Shown here in pieces: positions 17,171 to 26,275 of a DNA stretch of 64,000 bases (position 1 is its first letter; every line of letters begins with the position of its first letter). The stretch lies in the NCBI RefSeq assembly GCF_012396315.1, contig NZ_JAAXPF010000003.1, forward strand, positions 184,971-248,970. Reading direction: 5' to 3'. The notes beneath the pieces were generated by a model. That model was not told the DNA's origin. It ran no database searches and saw nothing but the letters and a program-made list of their open reading frames with translations. Source of the stretch: Corynebacterium mucifaciens. GTDB lineage: Bacteria; Actinomycetota; Actinomycetes; Mycobacteriales; Mycobacteriaceae. The translations under genes were made by a program, and so were the position numbers.

Positions 17171-17239
17171 GCAACATAACACCCAACTTCCCACCTACTA
17201 ACACTGTGGGAAGTTGGGTGTTAAGTTGGGTGTTATGTT
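17171..17239. repeat. Left flanking repeat of the AlbA gene, two competing hairpins
   Basis: An element of about 60 bp, nearly identical to the one at 18668-18733 and in the same orientation. It contains two overlapping perfect 17-bp stems that cannot form together: 17178-17194 with 17206-17222, and 17173-17189 with 17223-17239. The second stem covers the ATG (17235-17237) of the following gene. This suggests either an operator read as DNA or an RNA switch that hides the start codon. Confidence 0.85.
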
Positions 17240-18668
17240 AGGGCACGAGCTCGCGGAGATGATCAACCAACTTCGTACTGTTGGTGCTGAAAGCTCCAGC
17301 ATTGAGGCAAAAACCGGGGTCGGACGAGCTGTGCTGGAAACTTTGAGCGCATTCTCCAACCATGGCGGCGGCATCCTGATTGTCGGCGTGAGTGAAAACG
17401 ATGGTTTCACAGTCGTGCAAGATTTCAACCCAAAAGCTGCCCGAGACGCGTTGACCAATTTCTGCGATCAGCTCTCTCCCCCAGCCCGACCAGAAATCTC
17501 AATCGTGCCGTTTGAATCTGGACAGGTGCTTGTTGCGGAAATTCCCGAAATGGAGCCGCAAGACAAGCCCTGTTATGTCACTGAACGCGGCCTATACAAG
17601 GGCAGCTACATTCGCACAGGCGACAGTGAACGCAGGCTCACTCCCTATGAGGTAGACCGAATCGTAGAGAACAAGGGCCAGCCATCCTGGGACCGCGAGC
17701 CGGTACCAGATGCGTCGCTAGAAGATCTCGACGTAGCCACCCTTTCGCACTACACCGAGAAGCAACAGGCCGCCCGAGAGAAAACGTTTGCGGACGGTAT
17801 GCCGACTGCTTTGCGCCGCCTCCAAGTCTTACGCGACGACAACCCCACCCTTGCGTCTCTACTCACAATGGGCGACTATCCACAGCAGTTTTACCCCCGG
17901 CTTGCGGTTACATTCGCGCTTTATCCGGGGACCGGTAAGGGAGACATAACTGAAGGATTCCGGCTGCTCGACAGCGCACGAATTACCGGCCCCATCCCCG
18001 AAATGGTCGAGGAAGGCGTGCGCCTTGTGGAGAAAAACATGCGCACTGCCGGCCTCATCGAAGGGGTGTTCAGGAAGGACGTACCCGACTACCCGCCAGT
18101 GGCCATTCGAGAAGCGCTGGTCAACGCTCTCATGCACCGCGACTACTCCCCCACCGCGCTGGGAACCCCCGTCCAAATCGATATGTACGTGGACAGACTC
18201 CAGATCTCCAACCCCGGAGGGCTGTTTGGTGGAGTAACGGCGGAGAATCTCGGCCAGCCGGGTGTTTCCACATCCCGAAACCAGTTACTCTCCACGTTCC
18301 TGGAGGATCTGAGCTTTTCCAGCGGCGGCACCGTCGCCGAAAACCGTGGAACTGGAATCGCTGTCATGCGGTCCGCAACTGCAAGCGCTCTCATGCCGCC
18401 TCCCGAGTTCAGCAACACATTGACGCACTTTACAGTGACGTTTCACAAGCGAAAGGTTGCTTCTACGGAAACTCATGAAACCGCCTACGAGAAGGTCTCT
18501 CGGCTTCTCCAGGAGCGGACCTCCTGGTCGACGACAGAGCTGAAGGAAGCTACCGGACTCAGCCGCACCGCGGTTCAGAAGAGCCTGAATCAACTGCTAA
18601 CTGAAGGAGTCGCAGAGGTGACAGAGCCCCTAAGGAGCCCGCGGCAGCGCTACCGGAGGACCCGATAG
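17235..18668 (+). CDS. ATP-binding protein with AlbA_2 (Schlafen-type) and winged-helix domains
   Basis: Protein of 477 residues of the COG2865 type. The N-terminal AlbA_2/Schlafen-like domain (about 1-125) has SSIEAKTGVGRAVLETLSAFSNHGGG and GSYIRTGDSERRLTPYE. A GHKL-type ATPase region follows with the N box REALVNALMHRDY and glycine boxes ISNPGGLFGG and NRGTG. A C-terminal winged helix (about 415-470; STTELKEATGLSRTAVQKSLNQL) would bind DNA. Such proteins are often called transcriptional regulators; some take part in phage defence. Codon use and GC content look lower than in neighbours. It sits between rmlCD and rmlA, contiguous in relatives as I recall, and is bracketed by direct repeats. 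Probably acquired; its job is unknown. Confidence 0.85.
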   Translation: MLGHELAEMINQLRTVGAESSSIEAKTGVGRAVLETLSAFSNHGGGILIVGVSENDGFTVVQDFNPKAARDALTNFCDQLSPPARPEISIVPFESGQVLVAEIPEMEPQDKPCYVTERGLYKGSYIRTGDSERRLTPYEVDRIVENKGQPSWDREPVPDASLEDLDVATLSHYTEKQQAAREKTFADGMPTALRRLQVLRDDNPTLASLLTMGDYPQQFYPRLAVTFALYPGTGKGDITEGFRLLDSARITGPIPEMVEEGVRLVEKNMRTAGLIEGVFRKDVPDYPPVAIREALVNALMHRDYSPTALGTPVQIDMYVDRLQISNPGGLFGGVTAENLGQPGVSTSRNQLLSTFLEDLSFSSGGTVAENRGTGIAVMRSATASALMPPPEFSNTLTHFTVTFHKRKVASTETHETAYEKVSRLLQERTSWSTTELKEATGLSRTAVQKSLNQLLTEGVAEVTEPLRSPRQRYRRTR

Positions 18669-18733
18669 CAACATAACACCCAACTTCCCACTTACTTCAC
18701 ACTGTGGGAAGTTGGGTGATAAGTAGGTGGGAA
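18668..18733. repeat. Right flanking repeat of the AlbA gene
   Basis: Near-copy of the element at 17171 in direct orientation, starting at the last base of the AlbA gene's stop codon. It forms a 15-bp stem (18677-18691 with 18704-18718). A competing 14-bp stem with one wobble pair uses 18684-18697 and 18721-18734. It may act as the terminator of the AlbA gene. Confidence 0.85.
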
Positions 18734-18766
18734 GAAGGTGCGCCCCCTGGTTCGGGATGCGCCAAC

Positions 18767-18772
18767 TACACT
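18767..18772 (+). promoter_or_regulatory. rmlA -10 box TACACT, leaderless type
   Basis: TACACT is followed by 8 nt and ATG 18781. It lies outside the right flanking repeat, so rmlA keeps a promoter of its own despite the insertion. Confidence 0.5.
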
Positions 18773-18780
18773 TCCCTGAC

Positions 18781-19644
18781 ATGAAGGGCATCATTCTCGC
18801 CGGCGGTTCGGGCACGCGTTTGTACCCGATCACCCAGGGCATTTCGAAGCAACTCATGCCCATCTACGACAAGCCGATGATCTACTACCCCCTGTCCACG
18901 CTGATCAGCGCGGGGATCCGGGAGATCCTGGTCATCACCACGCCCGAGGACCGCCCGAACTTCGAGCGGTTGCTTGGCGACGGCTCACACCTTGGCATCA
19001 TGCTCCACTACGCAGAACAGCCGAAGCCGGAGGGCCTGGCGCAGGCGTTTTTGATCGGCGAGGAATTCATCGCCGGCGACTCAGTGGCGCTGGTGCTCGG
19101 CGACAACATCTTCGACGGCAGCGGCATCTCCGAAGTGCTCGGCCAGATCCGCGACATCGACGGCGGGGCCATCTTCGCCTACGAGGTGTCCGACCCGCAG
19201 CGCTACGGCGTGGTGGAGTTCGACGCCGACGGCACCGCGCTGTCCATCGAAGAAAAGCCGGACGCGCCGAAGTCCAACTTCGCCGTGGTTGGGTTGTACT
19301 TCTACGACAACGACGTGGTGGAGATCGCCAAATCCATCGAGCCGTCCACGCGCGGCGAGCTGGAAATCACCTCCGTCAACGAGGCCTACCTGCGCCGCGG
19401 CGACTTGAAGGTCCACCGCCTGCACCGCGGGGACGTGTGGTTGGATACGGGCACCGTCGACTCGATGAGCGAAGCCAGCTCCTACGTCGAGGTGTTGCAG
19501 AAGCGCACCGGCACCGTCATCGGCTCGCCGGAGGTGGCCGCCTACCGCGAGGGCTTCATCGACGCCACCCAGCTTGAGGCGCTCGGCGGGCAGGTGCTGA
19601 AATCCGGCTACGGTCGCTACCTCATCGACGCGGTAAGGGACTGA
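18781..19644 (+). CDS. rmlA: Glucose-1-phosphate thymidylyltransferase
   Basis: First enzyme of dTDP-rhamnose synthesis, joining dTTP and glucose-1-phosphate. In 287 residues (usual length) the nucleotidyltransferase signature [20 protein letters not shown] is at the N-terminus, with [11 protein letters not shown], the metal-binding LGDNIFDG and the sugar-binding [20 protein letters not shown] is typical of RmlA. An open frame runs upstream into the repeat, but the ATG at 18781 has the -10 box and the conserved N-terminus MKGIILAGG. Confidence 0.96.
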   Translation: MKGIILAGGSGTRLYPITQGISKQLMPIYDKPMIYYPLSTLISAGIREILVITTPEDRPNFERLLGDGSHLGIMLHYAEQPKPEGLAQAFLIGEEFIAGDSVALVLGDNIFDGSGISEVLGQIRDIDGGAIFAYEVSDPQRYGVVEFDADGTALSIEEKPDAPKSNFAVVGLYFYDNDVVEIAKSIEPSTRGELEITSVNEAYLRRGDLKVHRLHRGDVWLDTGTVDSMSEASSYVEVLQKRTGTVIGSPEVAAYREGFIDATQLEALGGQVLKSGYGRYLIDAVRD

Positions 19645-19647
19645 CAC

Positions 19648-20445
19648 GTGGCAAGCATTACGGCACTGGTGACCGTTTACCACGGCACGAACGCACACGA
19701 TCTCGAGCGCGCCCTGAGTTCCCTGCGGGCGCAGACGCGGCCCGCGGACGAGCTGGTCATTGTGGCTGACGGGCCGGTGAGCGAGGGGGTCCGGAAGGTC
19801 GTCGAGAGGCAGGATGCCCGCGTGATCTGGTTGCCGGAGAATGTGGGGGCGGGCCCGGCATCGCAGGCTGGCTTAGCGACGATCGATTCCGAATACACCG
19901 CGCGCCTCGACTCCGACGATGCGGCAAAGCCCGAGCGTTTCGCCCGGCAGCTGGCGTACCTGGAAGCCCACCCGGAGGTGGGCGCGCTGGGAAGCGCCGT
20001 GGAGGAGTTTGCGGAAACACCGGGCGACACGGGCAAGGTGCGCGCCCTACCTGAGAACCCCCACGCCTACGCGAAGATCAACTCGCCGGTGAACAACCCC
20101 TCGGTGATGCTGCGCACGCGCGCCGTCAAGGACGTCGGCGGGTACAACGACGTGCACTTCATGGAGGACTACGACCTCTACGCGCGGCTGATCGCCGGCG
20201 GTTGGCAGGTACGTAACCTGCCTGAGGCGCTGACGGATTTTCAGGTCACCGACGCGCAGTTTTCACGCCGCACAGGCCGCGAGATGCTGGCCGCCGAGCT
20301 GCGGATGCAGCGCAACCTGGTCTCCTACGGCCTGATCTCGCGCCCGCGCGCGGCGTTCAACGCGGTGGCGCGCTCCGCCTACCGCACGCTTCCCACAGGG
20401 TTGCTCCGGCGCGTGTACGCCGTGTTGTTCCACCGCGGGGAGTAA
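19648..20445 (+). CDS. Family 2 glycosyltransferase
   Basis: Protein of 265 residues with the GT-A fold. The nucleotide-binding start is ALVTVYHGTNAHDLERALSS, followed by ELVIVADGP, the metal-binding ARLDSDD (DxD-type) and an acceptor/catalytic ED in FMEDYDLYARL. No membrane segment is evident. GTG start 3 nt after rmlA. The position directly behind rmlA suggests transfer of rhamnose or another sugar during cell-wall linker or capsule assembly, but the donor cannot be read from the sequence. Confidence 0.85.
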   Translation: MASITALVTVYHGTNAHDLERALSSLRAQTRPADELVIVADGPVSEGVRKVVERQDARVIWLPENVGAGPASQAGLATIDSEYTARLDSDDAAKPERFARQLAYLEAHPEVGALGSAVEEFAETPGDTGKVRALPENPHAYAKINSPVNNPSVMLRTRAVKDVGGYNDVHFMEDYDLYARLIAGGWQVRNLPEALTDFQVTDAQFSRRTGREMLAAELRMQRNLVSYGLISRPRAAFNAVARSAYRTLPTGLLRRVYAVLFHRGE

Positions 20446-20448
20446 TCT
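20443..20448 (+). promoter_or_regulatory. Candidate -10 box TAATCT
   Basis: TAATCT includes the TAA stop of the preceding glycosyltransferase gene and lies 10 nt before ATG 20459, predicting a leader of only a few bases. Confidence 0.4.
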
Positions 20449-20458
20449 AACGGGCGAC

Positions 20459-21148
20459 ATGAGCGGATTCGACGACACCTGGCTGATCGTGCCCTGTTAC
20501 AACGAGGGCACGGTCATTTTCGACGTGCTTACGCATGCGCGCGAGACATTTCCCAACATCGTTGCGGTCAACGACGGCTCCCGCGACGACTCCGCGGCGC
20601 AGATCCGGGCCGCAGGCGCCCACTTGGTCAACCACCCGGTGAACCTGGGGCAGGGCGCCGCGATCCAGACCGGCGTGGAGTACGCCCGCTCCCAGCCAGG
20701 CGCGCGGTATTTTGTCACCTTCGACGCCGACGGCCAGCACCAGGTCAAAGACGTCGTGCGCATGGTTGAACGGCTGCGCGCCGAGCCGGTCGACATCATC
20801 GTCGGCACGCGCTTCGCGGGCCAGGACAACTCCCAGGTTCCCTGGATCAAGCGCGTCGTGCTGAAAACGGTGGTGCTGCTTTCCCCCCGCACGAAGAAGC
20901 TGGGGCTGTCCGACGCCCACAACGGCCTGCGCGCCTTCAACCGCAAGGTCGCCGACGAGATGAACATCCGCATGAACGGGATGTCGCACGCGTCCGAGAT
21001 CGTGGCCATGATCGACAACAACGGCTGGCGCGTCGACGAGGAACCGGTGGACATCCTCTACACCGAGTACTCCATGTCCAAAGGCCAAAGCCTGATCAAC
21101 GGCGTGAACATCCTCGCCGACGGGCTCGTTGCAAGGAGGCTGCCATGA
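20459..21148 (+). CDS. Family 2 glycosyltransferase, dolichol-phosphate mannose synthase-like
   Basis: Protein of 229 residues with WLIVPCYNEGTVI, VAVNDGSRDDS, the metal site FDADGQH and the HNGLRAFNRK region seen in polyprenyl-phosphate sugar transferases. It has no C-terminal membrane domain of its own. The next gene encodes a DUF2304 three-segment membrane protein overlapping by 4 bp. That pairing is common for this enzyme type, and the small protein may anchor it. It probably loads a sugar onto a lipid carrier in wall-polymer synthesis. Confidence 0.85.
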   Translation: MSGFDDTWLIVPCYNEGTVIFDVLTHARETFPNIVAVNDGSRDDSAAQIRAAGAHLVNHPVNLGQGAAIQTGVEYARSQPGARYFVTFDADGQHQVKDVVRMVERLRAEPVDIIVGTRFAGQDNSQVPWIKRVVLKTVVLLSPRTKKLGLSDAHNGLRAFNRKVADEMNIRMNGMSHASEIVAMIDNNGWRVDEEPVDILYTEYSMSKGQSLINGVNILADGLVARRLP

Positions 21149-21495
21149 TTCAAGCGCTACTACTGCTCGCCGTCGTGGCGCTGGCCTGGTACTTCTTTGC
21201 TAATCGACGCAACGCTAACGCCAAAGCCTGGGTCAAGATCGGCTTCGCGCTCATGATGGTCGCCGCGATTTGGGCGATTGCCCGCCCCGACGACGTGACC
21301 GTCCTGGCCAACTGGCTCGGCGTGGACCGCGGCACCGATTTGATGCTGTACGTGCTGGTGGTCGCGTTCTTCTTCGTCACCATCTCCACGTGGACCCGCT
21401 TCCGCGAGCAGGAGCTGCGCTACGCCCGCCTCGCCCGCGCGGTGGCGCTGCAGAACGCGCAGCCACCGAGCGCGGCTGCGGAGGAGCAGCGCTAG
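21145..21495 (+). CDS. DUF2304 small membrane protein
   Basis: Protein of 116 residues with three hydrophobic segments (about 2-20, 31-48, 66-85) and a charged cytoplasmic tail with a short helical stretch (RFREQELRYARLARAVALQ). DUF2304 proteins are regularly encoded next to a family 2 glycosyltransferase, as here with an ATGA overlap; a role as membrane partner is inferred. The gene ends tail to tail with the metallo-hydrolase, overlapping by 4 bp. Confidence 0.85.
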   Translation: MIQALLLLAVVALAWYFFANRRNANAKAWVKIGFALMMVAAIWAIARPDDVTVLANWLGVDRGTDLMLYVLVVAFFFVTISTWTRFREQELRYARLARAVALQNAQPPSAAAEEQR

Positions 21496-22112
21496 TAGCC
21501 GCGCCGGATCCACTCCTCCAGGTGCGGCGCTTCCGAACCGATGGTGGTGTGGTCGCCGTGGCCGGTGCGCACCACCGTCTCCGCCGGCAGGTCCAGCACG
21601 GACTTCTGCAGGGAGTGGATGATGGTGTCGAAGGAGGAGAAGGACCGGCCAGTCGCGCCCGGGCCGCCCTGGAACAGGGTGTCTCCGGAGAAAAGCTCGC
21701 CGGCCTCCTGGGCGTAGATGACCACCGAGCCCGGGGAGTGCCCCGGGGTGGACAGGACGCGCAGCTCGGTGCCGGCGATGTCGAACGTGGCGCCGTCGAC
21801 AAGCTGGCGGTAGTGCGCGCCCGGGTTCTGGCGCTGCCAGAGGAACCCGTCGGTGGGGTGCAGGTACACCGGAGCGTCCACCAGCCGCGAGAGCTCGGGG
21901 GCGGCGTCGATGTGGTCGGAGTGGCCGTGCGTGGCAAGGATGCCCTTCACGCGCCTATCCCCCACGGCCTCGGCGATGGCCTCGGCGTTGTGGGCGGCGT
22001 CGATGATGTAGACCTCCGAGTCGTCGCCAACGATCCAGACGTTGTTGTCTACCTCCCATTCGCCACCGTCCAGCTTGAACAGGCCGGAGGTGACGACGTT
22101 GTCGATGCGCAC
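21492..22112 (-). CDS. Metallo-beta-lactamase fold hydrolase, partner of the mycothiol dehydrogenase
   Basis: Protein of 206 residues with the metal-binding motif THGHSDHID, a second histidine in TPGHSPGS and an aspartate in GDTLFQGG; glyoxalase II-like organisation. The GTG start overlaps the stop of the upstream dehydrogenase gene by one base (TAGTG). This arrangement suggests that it hydrolyses the thioester (S-formylmycothiol) made by that enzyme, completing formaldehyde oxidation. The reaction is an inference from gene pairing. An open frame reaching 22562 is antisense-like readthrough inside the dehydrogenase gene. Confidence 0.88.
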   Translation of the reverse strand: MRIDNVVTSGLFKLDGGEWEVDNNVWIVGDDSEVYIIDAAHNAEAIAEAVGDRRVKGILATHGHSDHIDAAPELSRLVDAPVYLHPTDGFLWQRQNPGAHYRQLVDGATFDIAGTELRVLSTPGHSPGSVVIYAQEAGELFSGDTLFQGGPGATGRSFSSFDTIIHSLQKSVLDLPAETVVRTGHGDHTTIGSEAPHLEEWIRRGY

Positions 22113-23209
22113 TAGAACTCCACCACGCTTCGCAGCACGTCGCCGCGCTTCATCTTCGCAAACGCATCCTCGATGTCGCCGACACCGATGCGCTCGGAAA
22201 CGAACTCGCCCAGCGGGAACCGGCCCTGTTGGTACAGCTCGACGTATGCCGGGAAGTCGCGCTCCGGCAGGCAGTCGCCGTACCAGGCCGGCTTGATGGA
22301 GCCGCCGCGGGCGTAGAGGTCGATCGCGGGGATGTCCACGTGGTCGGTCTGGTTGGGCACGCCCACCATCACCATGCGACCGGCGAGGTCGCGCGAGTAG
22401 AACGCCTGGCGCCAGGTGGGCTGGATGCCCACGGCGTCGATGGCCACGTCGGTGCCGAAGCCGCCAGTCAGTTCGCGCACCCGCTCGATGACCTCGTCCT
22501 CGCTCATGTCCTTCGCGCAGATGGCGTGGGTGGCGCCGAAGGTCTCGGTTGCTGCATCGCACTTGCGCTCGTCGACGTCAACCGCGATCACCGTCGTCGC
22601 GCCAGCCAGCGCGGCACCTGCGACGGCGGCCAAGCCGACCCCGCCGAGACCGAACACGACCACGGACTCGCCGCGCTGCACGTCACCGGTGTTCACGGCG
22701 GCGCCCAGGCCGGCCATGATGCCGCAGCCGAGCAAACCGGCGGCGGCCGGATCCGCCTCCGGGTCGACTTTGGTGCACTGCTTTTCGTGCACGAGGGTCT
22801 TCTCGGCGAAGGAACCGATGCCCAGGGCGGCGGTCAGCTCCGTGCCGTCTTCAAGCGTCATGGGCTTGGAGGCGTTGTGGGTGTTGAAGCAGTTCTTGAT
22901 GTCGCCCTTGCGGCAGGCGCGGCACTCGCCGCACACCGCGCGCCAGTTCAGCACCACGAAGTCGCCGGGCTTTACGTGGGTGACATCTTCGCCCACGGTG
23001 TCCACGATGCCGGCAGTTTCGTGGCCGAGCAAGAACGGGAACTCGTCGGCGATGTCGCCGTCGCGGTAAGCCAAGTCGGTGTGGCACACGCCGGTGGCCT
23101 GGACCTTGACCACAACGTCGTTTGGGCCCGGCTCGGGTATCACAATGTCCACGACCTCGACCGGGGCGCCCTTCTCGCGGGCGATTACTCCTTGCACAGT
23201 TTGTGTCAT
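22112..23209 (-). CDS. adhE: Mycothiol-dependent formaldehyde dehydrogenase / S-nitrosomycothiol reductase
   Basis: Zinc-dependent class III-type alcohol dehydrogenase of 365 residues. Catalytic zinc ligands are the cysteine of GVCHTD, the GHETAG histidine-glutamate and a later cysteine in GLLGCGIM. The structural zinc site is the [15 protein letters not shown] cluster. The NAD-binding fold is [13 protein letters not shown]. It oxidises S-hydroxymethylmycothiol and can reduce S-nitrosomycothiol. The start chosen ([14 protein letters not shown]) is 7 nt from a TAGACT box; the open frame upstream has no supporting signal. The hydrolase follows in overlap. The symbols mscR and fadH are also in use. 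Confidence 0.9.
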   Translation of the reverse strand: MTQTVQGVIAREKGAPVEVVDIVIPEPGPNDVVVKVQATGVCHTDLAYRDGDIADEFPFLLGHETAGIVDTVGEDVTHVKPGDFVVLNWRAVCGECRACRKGDIKNCFNTHNASKPMTLEDGTELTAALGIGSFAEKTLVHEKQCTKVDPEADPAAAGLLGCGIMAGLGAAVNTGDVQRGESVVVFGLGGVGLAAVAGAALAGATTVIAVDVDERKCDAATETFGATHAICAKDMSEDEVIERVRELTGGFGTDVAIDAVGIQPTWRQAFYSRDLAGRMVMVGVPNQTDHVDIPAIDLYARGGSIKPAWYGDCLPERDFPAYVELYQQGRFPLGEFVSERIGVGDIEDAFAKMKRGDVLRSVVEF

Positions 23210-23216
23210 GTCTACA

Positions 23217-23254
23217 AGTCTACGAGCGCGCGAACACATCCGCCACGATACGGT
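23217..23254. promoter_or_regulatory. Divergent leaderless promoters
   Basis: The reverse TAGACT (23217-23222) is 7 nt from the dehydrogenase ATG and the forward TACGGT (23249-23254) is 6 nt from the acyl-CoA synthetase ATG. Neither gap holds a ribosome binding site. The two transcripts start about 50 bp apart. Confidence 0.5.
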
Positions 23255-23260
23255 GTTGCA

Positions 23261-24901
23261 ATGGCATTTTCGCATCCCACCCACCGCCCGCTGTTTCTCA
23301 TGCGTTCGTTCGCCCGCTTCGCGCGCGCCGTCACACGCTCCGGCATGGTCAGCGGCGAAGGCGGGCCACGCGCGGCGCTCGCGGTTGCGCCCAACTTAGC
23401 GCGCTACTGGTTCACCACCGCCCGCGAGGTCGAACAAGGCGCCGCCGCGGTGCCGGACCGCATCGCGCTTATCGACGACACCGGCGTCCTCACCTACCGC
23501 CAACTCCGCGACGCCTCGCGCGGGCTGGCTCAGTGGCTCCTCAGCCTCAAAGACGAGCGCGACCTCGACGGGTTGCGCATCGGCGTGATGGCCCGCAACG
23601 GCCGCGGCATCATCCTCCCCCTAGCCGCCAAGGGCTACGCGGGCGCGGACATTTTCCTGCTCAACATCGGGTCGTCGCCGGAACAGCTCGCCGGTATCTT
23701 CGCCGAGAACGACATCAACGTGCTGTTCATCGACGACGAGTTCGCGGACCGCCTCCCCGACACGGCCGGCATCACGGTGGTTCGGGCCCACGAAGACGGG
23801 GGCCGCGGCCTGGCGCTGGCGGAGGTGGTCCGAAGGGACGTCGATAGGCAACTGCCCCGCTGGCCCAAGCACGGCAACCTGGTGCTCATGAGCTCCGGCA
23901 CCACCGGCATCCCCAAGGGCATCGTGCGCCCCGAGCCACGGCTGCCGTTCGTGGTGGCCGGCTACCTCGAGGCGATTCCCTGGCGCGCAGGCGACACGGT
24001 GCAGCTGACCGCCTCGATCTTCCACACCTGGGGGTGGTCCGCGCTGCAGGTGGCGTTGGCGACGCGCTCCACCATCGTCACCCGCCGCGTCTTCGACGCA
24101 CAGGCGTGCCTGCAGCAGATCGAGACGTACCGCTGCGACGGCCTAATCTCCTCGCCCATCTTCTTCAAACAGATGCTGGATGTGGAGGACACCTACGACA
24201 CGTCCTCCCTGCGCTACCTCGCCTCCGCGGGCAACGCGGTAACGCCGTCGCTGCTGCGGCGCACCACCGAGCGCTTCGGCCCGATCCTGGCCAACATCTA
24301 CGGCTCCACCGAGCTCGCGCTGGCCGCGGCCGCCTCACCGGAGCAGATGCAGGCGGACCCGACGATGGTGGGCGCGGTGCCGCCGGGCACGGTGCTCAAG
24401 CTGTACGACGACGCCGGCCGCGAAGTCCCCGCCGGCAAGACCGGGCGCATCTTCCTGTACAACGAAACGGCGCTGCGCGGCTACACCAACCCGGCGACGC
24501 AGACGGTGGAGATCGACGGGCTAATCGAGATGGGCGACCTCGGCTACTTCGACGCCGACGGGTACCTGCACGTGCAGTCGCGCTCCGACGACATGATCAT
24601 CGTCGGCGGCGAAAACGTCCACCCGCAGTCCGTGGTGGAGGTGCTCGAAGACATGCCGGGTGTCAGCGAGGTGTACGCGCACGGCGTGGACGACGACGAC
24701 ACTTTCAAACGCATCGCCGTGTGGGTCGTGCGCGCTGCCGAGCAGCCCGCGCTAACCGCCGATGCGGTGCGCGACTGGGTGCGGGCGCGGCTGGCCGACC
24801 ACTCCATCCCCCGCGACGTGCACTTCGTGGACGAGCTGCCGCGCAACGCGGTGGGCAAGGTCGTGCCGCGTTTCCTGCCCGGTTTGGGGCAAAAAAATTG
24901 A
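23261..24901 (+). CDS. AMP-forming acyl-CoA synthetase
   Basis: Protein of 546 residues of the adenylate-forming family, activating a carboxylic acid as acyl-AMP and then as a CoA thioester. The ATP/AMP signature [12 protein letters not shown] is at about residues 210-222, followed by NIYGSTE, the hinge-region [13 protein letters not shown] and the C-terminal [12 protein letters not shown]. The catalytic lysine is in NAVGKVV near the end. The N-terminus has a basic, amphipathic stretch ([14 protein letters not shown]). The substrate is unknown; a fatty acid is most likely. The upstream open frame is antisense to the dehydrogenase. The stop codon shares a base with tRNA-Thr. Confidence 0.9.
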   Translation: MAFSHPTHRPLFLMRSFARFARAVTRSGMVSGEGGPRAALAVAPNLARYWFTTAREVEQGAAAVPDRIALIDDTGVLTYRQLRDASRGLAQWLLSLKDERDLDGLRIGVMARNGRGIILPLAAKGYAGADIFLLNIGSSPEQLAGIFAENDINVLFIDDEFADRLPDTAGITVVRAHEDGGRGLALAEVVRRDVDRQLPRWPKHGNLVLMSSGTTGIPKGIVRPEPRLPFVVAGYLEAIPWRAGDTVQLTASIFHTWGWSALQVALATRSTIVTRRVFDAQACLQQIETYRCDGLISSPIFFKQMLDVEDTYDTSSLRYLASAGNAVTPSLLRRTTERFGPILANIYGSTELALAAAASPEQMQADPTMVGAVPPGTVLKLYDDAGREVPAGKTGRIFLYNETALRGYTNPATQTVEIDGLIEMGDLGYFDADGYLHVQSRSDDMIIVGGENVHPQSVVEVLEDMPGVSEVYAHGVDDDDTFKRIAVWVVRAAEQPALTADAVRDWVRARLADHSIPRDVHFVDELPRNAVGKVVPRFLPGLGQKN

Positions 24902-24973
24902 GCCACCAGCGAGAATCGAACTCGCGACCTTCTCATTACGAGTGAGATGCTCTACCGACTGAGCTATAGTGGC
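24901..24973 (-). tRNA. tRNA-Thr (anticodon CGT)
   Basis: A 73-nt cloverleaf on the reverse strand. The acceptor stem is GCCACTA/TGGTGGC and the D arm GCTC...GAGC. The anticodon arm TCTCA-CTCGTAA-TGAGA has anticodon CGT, and the T arm is GCGAG-TTCGATT-CTCGC. No CCA is encoded. A run of seven T follows the 3' end within 3 nt and probably terminates transcription. Confidence 0.97.
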
Positions 24974-25038
24974 CGGGCAGCAATGCTGCTCCGTCGAAGG
25001 AGTGTATCGCAGCCCGCGCGGTGCGCGAAACCCGCAGG

Positions 25039-26238
25039 TTAAGACACCTTGCACGCGAGGCGCAGGTGGCCCAGCATGCCGTTGAACGCCACTGCCGGCT
25101 GCACCTGTTGCGTCAGGCGCAGGCGGCACTGCGCGACCGCCTCCTGGCAGGCGACGAGGCCCTCCGGGGCAACACGCTCGGCGATCTCGCGCGCCAGACC
25201 CTCGTAGTCGGGGTGGATCAGCGGCAGGTCCGCGCCGGATTGGAGCATCATCGCGTCGCGGTACACGCCCGCAAGATCCACCAGCACGAGGTCGAACATG
25301 TCGCGCTTGCGGCGGGTGCCGCGCTTTTTCTGCTCCTCTTCGAGCGCTTTTATCGACGACGCCGCCCCGCCCAACGCCTTCGCCGAGCCTTTGCCCTTCG
25401 CACCCATGCCTAGCGCGTTTTCCAGTTTCGCCCGCTCGGCCTCGTCCTCGGCCTTGTGGGCCTCCACCGCCTCGCTCTCGGCCGCTTTGACCAGTGCGCC
25501 GACGGCCTGGAACGCCTGCGCCCCGTGGAACACCAGCTCCGCCAGGTTGATCGCCATCGAGCGGCGTTGCTGCACCTTGTCCGAGCGGACCAGAAGGCGC
25601 GCGCGGCCCACATGCCGCATGGTTGCCGCGGCGGCGAGGCGCGCGTCGTGCTCTGTCGCGCCTTCTTCCTCCACCAGGATGCGCACGACCTCGTCCTCCG
25701 TCGGCGCGGGGACGTAGAGGTGCCGGCAGCGCGAGCGCAGCGTCTGCGGGAAGTCCCGCGGGTCTGTCGACGGCGCGCACATGATGATCACGGTGTGCTC
25801 CGGCGGCTCCTCCACGGTCTTTAACAGGGCGTCGGCGGCGTCGGTGTTGAGCCGGTCGGCGTTTTCGATGACGATGACGCGCCAATCCGCCACCGTCGGC
25901 AGCCGCGACGCCTGCGGCACGATCGTGTCACGCACGTACGCCACCGGGATGTTCACCCGCTGTGGCACCACGTGCAGCAGGTCCGTGTGCGTGCCCGCCA
26001 ACGCCTGGCGGCAATTCTCGCAGCGGCCGCACCCGATCTCGTCCGGGTTGGTGCACATCAGCGCCGCCGCAAACGCCAACGCCGCCTGCGAACGGCCCGC
26101 CCCGGGAGGGCCGGTGAAGAGCCACGCGTGGGTCATGGCGTAGCCGTCGCCAAGCCTGGCGGCCTGCGCTGCAGACATGATGGTGTCGCGCACCGACGGG
26201 GTGCCGGCGAGGCGCTCGCTGACGCTGCGGGTAGTCAC
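25039..26238 (-). CDS. holB: DNA polymerase III subunit delta'
   Basis: Clamp-loader subunit of the replicase, 399 residues. The AAA+ domain has a P-loop variant GPPGAGRS, a four-cysteine zinc module (C-x8-CGRCENC) and sensor-1 RSRC. VIENADRLNTDAADALLKTVEEP is the hallmark of clamp-loader subunits. The C-terminal third carries a Lys/Glu-rich insertion (about 260-320) not seen in the E. coli protein. The GTG start lies 8 nt from a reverse TACGCT box, so it is probably leaderless. Divergent from the adenylate cyclase gene. Confidence 0.93.
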   Translation of the reverse strand: MTTRSVSERLAGTPSVRDTIMSAAQAARLGDGYAMTHAWLFTGPPGAGRSQAALAFAAALMCTNPDEIGCGRCENCRQALAGTHTDLLHVVPQRVNIPVAYVRDTIVPQASRLPTVADWRVIVIENADRLNTDAADALLKTVEEPPEHTVIIMCAPSTDPRDFPQTLRSRCRHLYVPAPTEDEVVRILVEEEGATEHDARLAAAATMRHVGRARLLVRSDKVQQRRSMAINLAELVFHGAQAFQAVGALVKAAESEAVEAHKAEDEAERAKLENALGMGAKGKGSAKALGGAASSIKALEEEQKKRGTRRKRDMFDLVLVDLAGVYRDAMMLQSGADLPLIHPDYEGLAREIAERVAPEGLVACQEAVAQCRLRLTQQVQPAVAFNGMLGHLRLACKVS

Positions 26239-26246
26239 GGATGATC

Positions 26247-26267
26247 AGCGTACCCGCGCGCTAAGGT
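26247..26267. promoter_or_regulatory. Divergent leaderless promoters of holB and the cyclase gene
   Basis: The reverse TACGCT (26247-26252) is 8 nt before the holB GTG. The forward TAAGGT (26262-26267) is 8 nt before the cyclase ATG. The boxes are only 9 bp apart, so polymerase could hardly occupy both at once. Confidence 0.55.
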
Positions 26268-26275
26268 GATACACC

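Noticed and set aside
17171..18733. An insertion sequence with terminal inverted repeats
   Set aside because: The flanking elements are direct copies, each internally palindromic, and the enclosed gene is an AlbA/GHKL ATPase with no transposase motif. A cassette is a better description.
22229..23260. Upstream extension of the acyl-CoA synthetase frame
   Set aside because: Antisense to the mycothiol-dependent dehydrogenase; the ATG at 23261 has its own -10 box and starts the recognisable protein.
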